A stretch of DNA of 38,534 bases. Origin: an uncultured Lachnospiraceae bacterium. GTDB taxonomy: Bacteria > Bacillota > Clostridia > Lachnospirales > Lachnospiraceae. Below, piece after piece: positions 33,037 to 38,534 of this stretch (position 1 is the stretch's first letter; each line of letters starts with the position of its first letter). The notes below the pieces were generated by a model, which worked only from the letters and a program-made list of their open reading frames with translations, did no database searches and was not told the DNA's origin. A program made the position numbers and the translations under genes. The stretch is taken from the NCBI GenBank assembly GCA_947591155.1, contig CANQDA010000033.1, positions 1-38,534 of the forward strand. The letters are read 5' to 3'.

Positions 33037-33065
33037 TTGCGGCGCACGCGTAAGGCATGTAAAAT
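33037..33065 (+). promoter_or_regulatory. Promoter of the ABC ATPase-permease pair
   Basis: TTGCGG (33037-33042) and TAAAAT (33060-33065) are 17 bases apart, 34 bases before the GTG start. I see no terminator for the citrate synthase gene in this 87-base gap. Confidence 0.5.
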
Positions 33066-33098
33066 AAGAACAGTATACAGGATTTCGGAGGGAATGCA

Positions 33099-33806
33099 GT
33101 GTCGGAAGCGTTCGTGAAGCTTGAGAATGTGACAAAAGTCTATCACATGGGCGAAGTAGACATTCATGCGGTGGACGGCATTGATTTCGAGATACAAAAG
33201 GGTGAGTTTGTCGTGATCGTGGGGCCGTCCGGCGCGGGCAAGACGACCGTGCTCAACATTTTGGGCGGCATGGACACGGCGAGCAGCGGGACTGTGCTCG
33301 TGGACGGATACGACATCGCCCGCTACAGCCAGAAGAAGCTCACTTCCTACCGCCGCAACGACATCGGTTTCGTCTTCCAGTTCTACAATCTGGTGCCGAA
33401 TCTGACGGCGCTCGAAAACGTGGAACTGGCGCTGCAGATCAGCAAAAACCCGCTGAACGCGGAGGAGGTATTGCGCGAGGTGGGACTGGAGCAGCGCATG
33501 GGAAATTTCCCGACGCAGCTCTCCGGCGGCGAGCAGCAGCGCGTGTCGATCGCGCGGGCGCTCGCGAAGAATCCGAAGCTTCTGCTGTGCGACGAGCCGA
33601 CGGGTGCGCTCGACTACCAGACCGGCAAGGCGATCCTCAAGCTTTTGCAGGATATGTGCCGGGAGCGGGGCATGACGGTCGTCGTCATCACCCACAACAC
33701 GGCGCTTACGCCGATGGCGGATCGCGTGATCCGTATCAAAAACGGGCGCGTGTCCGAGATGAAGCTGAACGACCATCCGATTCCGGTGGAGACGATCGAG
33801 TGGTAG
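33099..33806 (+). CDS. ABC transporter ATP-binding protein, MacB/LolD type
   Basis: A 235-residue ATPase of the type that partners FtsX-like permeases. Walker A is GPSGAGKTT (about 43-51), the signature LSGGEQQR (about 145-152) and Walker [13 protein letters not shown] (about 165-176). The [13 protein letters not shown] and [16 protein letters not shown] strings are typical of the MacB/LolD branch. These ATPases power mechanotransmission or lipid/peptide extrusion rather than solute import. GTG 33099 follows GGAGGG at normal spacing. The permease gene starts about 35 bases after its stop, so the two form one transporter. Confidence 0.93.
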   Translation: MSEAFVKLENVTKVYHMGEVDIHAVDGIDFEIQKGEFVVIVGPSGAGKTTVLNILGGMDTASSGTVLVDGYDIARYSQKKLTSYRRNDIGFVFQFYNLVPNLTALENVELALQISKNPLNAEEVLREVGLEQRMGNFPTQLSGGEQQRVSIARALAKNPKLLLCDEPTGALDYQTGKAILKLLQDMCRERGMTVVVITHNTALTPMADRVIRIKNGRVSEMKLNDHPIPVETIEW

Positions 33807-33841
33807 GCAGACAGATTTAAAGCAGCGGGAATGTGAGGCTT

Positions 33842-36800
33842 ATGAGAAAAAAAGCGTTACATAAAGATTTTCGCGTAGAAATAAAAAGGAGTAAAAACCG
33901 CTTCCTGTCCATTTTTTTCATTGTGGCACTGGGAGTGGCTTTTTTCTCTGGAATTCAGGCCTCCGCGCCGGACATGCGGCTGACCGGAGATTCCTATTTT
34001 GATGACAGCAGTCTCATGGATCTTCGCGTCATCAGCACGCTTGGCCTGACGGACGACGATCTGGACGCACTCGGCGGTATCGAGGGCGTCTCTTTTGTCG
34101 CGGGTAGCTATATGGAAGACGTATACTGCGGCGAGGGCGACGCGCGCGAGGTACTCCATATCGAGGCGCTGCGCGAGGGCGTCAACGAGCTGACTCTGGC
34201 GAAAGGAGAGCTCCCGAAGCGCGCGGACGAGTGCTTTCTGGACGCTTCCTACGCGCTGGAACAGGGCTTTGAGCCGGGGGATGCGTTGGAGATCGAGGTG
34301 TCGTCGGAGGATGACAGCAGCTTAAGGCACAGGAAATTTACGGTCAGCGGCTACGGGTACAGTCCCTGCTATCTGTCGTTCAACCGGGGCAGTACGTCGT
34401 TGGGGACGGGCTCGGTAGAGGGGTTTGCCTACGTGCTCCCGGAGGAGTTTGACGCGGAGGTATACAGCGTCGCTTACCTGCAGGTGGATGGCGCGAGGGA
34501 GAAGACGGAGTTCACTGCAGGCTACGACGATCTGATCGAGGAGGTCTGCGAACGCGTCGAGGGGATCGCCGACGCGCGCTGTGAGATCCGATACAACGAG
34601 GTCGTCGAGACGGCCGAGCCCGAGCTGGCCGATGCGAAGCAGGAAGTCGCGGACGGCAAGCAGGAGCTGGCCGATGCGAAACAGGAGCTCGCGGACGGAA
34701 AAGCCGAAGCGGAGTCAGAGCTCGATGAGGCGGAATCCGAGCTCGTCGAGGGCGAGCAGGAGCTTGCCGACGGCAAAAAAGAGCTGAAGGACGCTCAAAA
34801 AGAGCTCAAGAAAGGCGAGCAGGAGCTTGCCGACGGCGAGGAAGAGATTGAGGAGAACGCGTCGAAGCTGGAGGAGGGCAAGGGCCAGATGGCCGAGGCG
34901 CAGGGGACATTGGACTCCGGCGAGAAGGAGTACAGCTCCGGATTGAAGCAGTACAACAGCCAGAAGAAGAAAGGTGAGAAGGAGCTGAAAGCTGCGCAGA
35001 AACAGGTCGACGCCGGGAAAAAGCAGCTTGCGGAGGGCAGGAAAACATACAACGCGAATCTGGCGACTTACAACGTGGGACAGAAACAGCTCGCGGCCGC
35101 GGAGGCACAGCTCACACAGCAGCAGGCTGCCTACGACGCGGGTGCGCCGCAGCTTGCGGAGGGCCAAAAACAGTATGACGCGGGCATGAAGCAGTACAAC
35201 GCTGGACTGACTGCCTATAATGCCGCTTCGGCGGATCTGGCAGGGAGACAGAAAGCGTACGACGACAAGGTCACGGCACTGCAGGCAGCGGTAGATACGG
35301 CGCGGCAGGCGCTGGATGAATACGACGGGAAGGTCACGAAGAACCGGGCAGATAAGAAGGAAAAGAGCGATCAGCTCACTGCCGCGCAGACAGCGCTTGG
35401 GACGCTGAACGGAAAGCTGGATCAGGAGCAGGGGAAGCTTGATGGGCTGAACGATCAGCTTACACAGGAACAAGGCAAGCTGGATGGTCTGAACGCTCAG
35501 GTCGCAGCAGCGGAAGGAGAACTCCAGACGCTTCGCTCTGCGTTGGAGACCCTGCAAAAGAATCCCGAATATCCGGATGGCGGGACGTCCGGCGAGACGA
35601 CCCCTGAGTATCAGCAGAAGCTTGCCCAGGCGGAGCAGGTGGTGAAGGACAAGGATGAGGAACTGACCGGGCTGAAAGCAGAGGCCGCCTCACAGGCAGC
35701 CGCGGTCGACAGTCTGAACAGCCAGATAAGCGGGCAGACACAGACCGTGCAGGGGATTCAGAATGATATCAGTACACAGAACGGGACGATATCCGCGCTG
35801 AACAGTGACATCGCGTCGCTGGAGGCCGAGTACAGCGATACGCTGCTGCCGGAACAGCAGAAAAGGCAGCAGGCTCTCTCTGCCGCGAAGTCGGCACAGG
35901 AGGACGCTTCCTCAGGGCTTGCGGAGGAGAAAGCCATAATAGACGGGCAAAGCTCGGCGCTGGCGGCACAGAAGAAGACGCTGGACGGAAGTCTGACACA
36001 GCTGAACGCCCTGAAACAGGAGCTGGACGCCGGGGTGCAGGCCGGACAGCAGCTTGCGGCGGTGTGGCAGCAGCTGAACGCGCAGAAGGCGCAGGCCGCG
36101 GCGGCGGAGACACAGCTTGACGCGGCGAAGAAGACGCTGGACGCGAACGAGAAGAAGCTGAAAAAGGGTCAGAAGGAGATCGATGACGGATACAAGGAGC
36201 TGCGAAAGGCACAGACGCAGCTGACCTCGGCGCGCAGGCAGCTCGACTCCGGCTGGGCGCAGCTCGAGGCGTCCCGGACTCAGGTCTCGGACGGTGAGCG
36301 TCAGCTCTCCGAGGGGCGGCAGACGCTCGCCGACGCGCGGAGCGATCTGGCCGAGGCCAGACAGCAGATCGCGGACGGCCAGAAGGAAATTGCCGAGAAC
36401 GAGAAGAAGATCAAAGACGGCTGGGAGGATTACGAGGAAGGAAAAAAGGAAGCTGAGGAAGAGATCGCGGACGGCGAGCAGAAGATCCGCGACGCCGAGG
36501 CGGATCTCGCGGACGCCGAGGAACAGATCGCGGACGCCGAGGAGCAGCTTGCCGAGCTGCGCTATCCGGACTGGTATGTGGACGACCGCGGCGCGCTCCC
36601 GGAGCACTCCGCTTTCGGGGAGAACGCGGAGCGCCTTTCGAACATCGCCAAGGTGGTGCCGATCCTTTTCTTCCTGGTGGCAGCGCTGATCTCGCTGACG
36701 ACGATGACCCGCATGGTCGAGGAGGAGCGCACGCAGATTGGGACGCTGAAGGCACTCGGCTACGGCAAGTGGTCGATCGCCTCGAAATATCTGAAATACG

Positions 36801-38251
36801 CGTTTCTGGCGACGCTCGGCGGCGGCGTGGCCGGAATCCTGTTCGGCGAGAAGGTATTCCCGTGGGTGATCATCAACGCATACGGGATCATGTATCATCA
36901 CATCCCAAAGATCCTGCTTCCGTACAACTGGACCTACGGCCTGATCGCGATGGGCGCGGCTCTCGTCTGCACGATGGGGGCGACGGTCTCCGCGTGCTAT
37001 AAGGAGCTTCTCGCGGTCCCGGCACAGCTCATGCGCCCGCCCGCGCCGAAGGAGGGCAAGCGCGTATGGCTGGAGCGCGTCGGGGTCCTATGGAAGCGGC
37101 TCAGCTTCACCTGGAAGTCCACGGTGCGGAACCTGTTTCGCTACAAGAAGCGCTTTCTGATGACGATCATCGGGATCGGAGGCTGTATGGGACTCCTGCT
37201 CGTGGGGTACGGACTGCTGGACTCGATCACGGACATCGGGACGCTGCAGTTTGACGAATTGCAGCTCTATGACGCGATCCTCGTGCTGGACACGGACGCG
37301 GATAAAGCAGAGCTCTCGAAGGTGGAGGACGACCTGCGCGGGGACGAGCGGGTGACACACTTCAAGCGTTTCTATATGCAGATGACGGATGTGCAGACGG
37401 AGGGGATCTCAGACAAGGATTGGTCACTCTATCTGTATGTGCCAGAGAATACGGAGGAGTTGGGTGGATTTTTCAACTTCCGCGACCGCGAGACAAAGGA
37501 AGCATACGAGCTCACCGACGAGGGCGCGATCATCACGGAGAAGATCGCGAAGAAACTGGGTCTGAAGCCGGGCGATGTGATCACGCTCGAGCAGGAGGAG
37601 GGCGACGACGTGGAGGTTCCGATTTCGGCCGTGTGCGAGAACTACCTGTCGCACTATCTGTACATGACGCCTGCGCTGTACGAGGAGCTGTACGGGAAAG
37701 CGCCGGAATACAACAGCGTCTTCTTTGAGAGCGGGGAGTCGCAGGAGGGCATCGAGGAAATTGGAGAGAAGATACTCTCGCACGACGCAGTGCTCAACGT
37801 GAGCTACACTGGCACGCTCGCACAGCAGATCGAGAACATGCTGGGGGCGATGGACGTCGTCATGCTCGTGCTGATCGTCTCGGCCGGTGCGCTCGCGGTC
37901 ATCGTGCTCTACAACCTTAACAACATCAACATCAACGAGCGGCGAAGAGAGCTTGCCACGCTGAAGGTGCTCGGCTTCTACAACAGCGAGGTGGCGGCAT
38001 ATGTTTACCGTGAAAATATCCTGCTCACCCTGATCGGCGCGGCGCTCGGGATCGTGCTTGGGAAGCTGCTGCACGCCTACATCATCACGACGATCGAGGT
38101 GGACGCCTGCATGTTCGGCCGTAACATCAACCTGCCCAGTTTCGTGTACGGGACGCTCTTCACGATCGGCTTCTCTATGATCGTCAACGGCGTCATGTAC
38201 TTCAAGCTGAAGAAAATCGACATGGTGGAATCGCTCAAGAGCGTGGAATAA
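33842..38251 (+). CDS. Giant FtsX-family ABC permease with long extracellular coiled-coil insert
   Basis: About 1469 residues, against 400-850 for common FtsX permeases. TM1 is near residues 20-40 (FLSIFFIVALGVAFFSGIQA). About 210 residues of ordered extracellular domain follow. Then comes an approximately 640-residue region (roughly 265-905) rich in Ala, Glu, Gln, Lys, Leu and Asp, with heptad-like repeats such as ELADGKQELADAKQ. A first FtsX domain with three helices follows (IAKVVPILFFLVAALISLTT onward), then a second extracellular domain and a second FtsX domain ending KLKKIDMVESLKSVE. ATG 33842 gives the usual MRKKALHKDF start; an in-frame GTG at 33833 is possible, and neither has an ideal ribosome site. 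It works with the upstream ATPase; its substrate is unknown. Confidence 0.9.
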   Translation: MRKKALHKDFRVEIKRSKNRFLSIFFIVALGVAFFSGIQASAPDMRLTGDSYFDDSSLMDLRVISTLGLTDDDLDALGGIEGVSFVAGSYMEDVYCGEGDAREVLHIEALREGVNELTLAKGELPKRADECFLDASYALEQGFEPGDALEIEVSSEDDSSLRHRKFTVSGYGYSPCYLSFNRGSTSLGTGSVEGFAYVLPEEFDAEVYSVAYLQVDGAREKTEFTAGYDDLIEEVCERVEGIADARCEIRYNEVVETAEPELADAKQEVADGKQELADAKQELADGKAEAESELDEAESELVEGEQELADGKKELKDAQKELKKGEQELADGEEEIEENASKLEEGKGQMAEAQGTLDSGEKEYSSGLKQYNSQKKKGEKELKAAQKQVDAGKKQLAEGRKTYNANLATYNVGQKQLAAAEAQLTQQQAAYDAGAPQLAEGQKQYDAGMKQYNAGLTAYNAASADLAGRQKAYDDKVTALQAAVDTARQALDEYDGKVTKNRADKKEKSDQLTAAQTALGTLNGKLDQEQGKLDGLNDQLTQEQGKLDGLNAQVAAAEGELQTLRSALETLQKNPEYPDGGTSGETTPEYQQKLAQAEQVVKDKDEELTGLKAEAASQAAAVDSLNSQISGQTQTVQGIQNDISTQNGTISALNSDIASLEAEYSDTLLPEQQKRQQALSAAKSAQEDASSGLAEEKAIIDGQSSALAAQKKTLDGSLTQLNALKQELDAGVQAGQQLAAVWQQLNAQKAQAAAAETQLDAAKKTLDANEKKLKKGQKEIDDGYKELRKAQTQLTSARRQLDSGWAQLEASRTQVSDGERQLSEGRQTLADARSDLAEARQQIADGQKEIAENEKKIKDGWEDYEEGKKEAEEEIADGEQKIRDAEADLADAEEQIADAEEQLAELRYPDWYVDDRGALPEHSAFGENAERLSNIAKVVPILFFLVAALISLTTMTRMVEEERTQIGTLKALGYGKWSIASKYLKYAFLATLGGGVAGILFGEKVFPWVIINAYGIMYHHIPKILLPYNWTYGLIAMGAALVCTMGATVSACYKELLAVPAQLMRPPAPKEGKRVWLERVGVLWKRLSFTWKSTVRNLFRYKKRFLMTIIGIGGCMGLLLVGYGLLDSITDIGTLQFDELQLYDAILVLDTDADKAELSKVEDDLRGDERVTHFKRFYMQMTDVQTEGISDKDWSLYLYVPENTEELGGFFNFRDRETKEAYELTDEGAIITEKIAKKLGLKPGDVITLEQEEGDDVEVPISAVCENYLSHYLYMTPALYEELYGKAPEYNSVFFESGESQEGIEEIGEKILSHDAVLNVSYTGTLAQQIENMLGAMDVVMLVLIVSAGALAVIVLYNLNNININERRRELATLKVLGFYNSEVAAYVYRENILLTLIGAALGIVLGKLLHAYIITTIEVDACMFGRNINLPSFVYGTLFTIGFSMIVNGVMYFKLKKIDMVESLKSVE

Positions 38252-38259
38252 GAAATTAC

Positions 38260-38288
38260 TGGACGAATGTGGGAAATCAGTGTATGAT
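38260..38288 (+). promoter_or_regulatory. Promoter preceding structured element C
   Basis: TGGACG (38260-38265, four of six consensus bases) and TATGAT (38283-38288) are 17 bases apart. The predicted start lies just before the structured element, which would then form the transketolase leader. Confidence 0.55.
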
Positions 38289-38305
38289 GTTCGTGAAAGC
38301 AATGA

Positions 38306-38432
38306 GCCGTGCCAGACGGAGACAAAGACAGTTGCGGGAGCTTGCTCACAGGCGACTGCTCTTTGGCGACGGCTGATAGGGCGAATGCCCACGACCGAGG
38401 AAAAGCGAAGCTTTTTCGAGGTTGTGCACGGC
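38306..38432 (+). ncRNA. Structured RNA-like element, copy C, in the transketolase leader
   Basis: Same architecture as the copy at 9552-9673. P1 pairs GCCGTGC (38306-38312) with GCACGGC (38426-38432). P2 pairs CAAAGA (38323-38328) with TCTTTG (38360-38365), then AGTTGC (38330-38335) with GCGACT (38352-38357), with an inner GAGC/GCTC. P3 is GGGC-GAAT-GCCC (38379-38390). P4 pairs GACC (38393-38396) with GGTT (38420-38423) and continues to AAAAGC-GAA-GCTTTT (38401-38415). It ends 30 bases before the transketolase ATG, a cis-regulatory position. Family unknown to me. Confidence 0.68.
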
Positions 38433-38462
38433 CTAAAAATATAGAAAGGAAAGGTACCCATT

Positions 38463-38534
38463 ATGACGACACTTGAGTTACAGAAAATGGCGAACGAGGT
38501 TCGCAAGGGCATCGTGACGGCGGTGCACAGCGCG
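38463..38534 (+). CDS. Transketolase, N-terminal subunit (start only)
   Basis: Twenty-four codons before the window ends. MTTLELQKMANEVRKGIV and the following TAVHSA match the opening of the split N-terminal transketolase subunit found in many Clostridia, which continues with the SGHPGG motif outside this window. The full enzyme, with a separate C-terminal subunit, moves two-carbon units in the pentose phosphate pathway using thiamine diphosphate. This fits a lifestyle built on plant pentoses such as those released by the locus at 14024-26715. ATG 38463 has AAAGGAAAGG upstream. The structured element at 38306-38432 lies in its leader. Confidence 0.8.
   Translation, partial: MTTLELQKMANEVRKGIVTAVHSA

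Noticed and set aside
34620..36560. Repetitive DNA considered as a CRISPR or tandem array
   Set aside because: The repeats are degenerate, in frame and encode heptad-like protein sequence; there are no constant repeats with unique spacers. No CRISPR array is seen anywhere in the window.
35912..36901. Long antisense frames within the giant permease gene
   Set aside because: The repetitive coiled-coil coding sequence leaves several frames open on both strands. Products are low complexity and no starts are supported.

Overview
The window looks like chromosomal DNA of an anaerobic, plant-glycan-using Clostridia member, most likely Lachnospiraceae. This is inferred from gene content: CUT1-type sugar ABC proteins without a local ATPase, a YesM/YesN-type two-component pair, a GH112 phosphorylase, a flavodiiron fusion enzyme and a split transketolase. 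AAGGAGG-type ribosome sites and TTGACA/TATAAT-type promoters fit a Gram-positive. No species call is possible from sequence alone.

Region 1 (1-7872) is accessory and visibly AT-richer at its left. It starts with an IS110-family transposase cut by the window edge, with its left-end non-coding segment (about 753-965) where IS110 elements encode a bridge RNA. Next comes a two-gene AAA+ ATPase/subtilase cassette resembling ietAS, a plasmid-stability and anti-phage module. A PLD-nuclease/SF2-helicase/DUF3427 protein and a NUDIX hydrolase follow. Together this reads as a small defence island.

Region 2 (7874-13724) has a secreted CAP-domain protein on the minus strand, an unusual 350-base intergenic region, and a translationally coupled pair: a secreted GH5 endoglucanase with a CBM2-like domain, and a cytosolic GH112 phosphorylase. 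The intergenic region carries palindromes, repeated extended -10 promoters and a structured RNA-like element. A second copy of the element, with structure-preserving base changes, lies 29 kb away in the leader of the transketolase gene at the right edge.

Region 3 (13885-26715) is a self-contained glycan-utilisation locus: solute-binding protein, two permeases, sensor kinase, AraC-type response regulator, then GH95, GH127 and GH43 enzymes without signal peptides. Oligosaccharides are apparently imported and then trimmed in the cytosol. Two promoters in this locus, before the binding-protein gene and before GH95, share two 11-base blocks at nearly the same spacing, suggesting one regulon.

Region 4 (26753-38534) is mostly housekeeping or stress related: a flavodiiron-flavin reductase-rubredoxin fusion, a cold-shock protein with a switch-like leader, a lipoprotein related to trigger factor, a divergent ArsR-type regulator with a lysine-rich tail, citrate synthase, a MacB/LolD-type ABC ATPase with a giant FtsX-type permease carrying a roughly 640-residue coiled-coil insert, and the start of transketolase.

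The strongest candidates for something undescribed are the two-copy structured RNA element (9552-9673 and 38306-38432), the 104-base near-complete hairpin at 28865-28968, the paired operator blocks of the glycan locus, and the defence cluster at the left.
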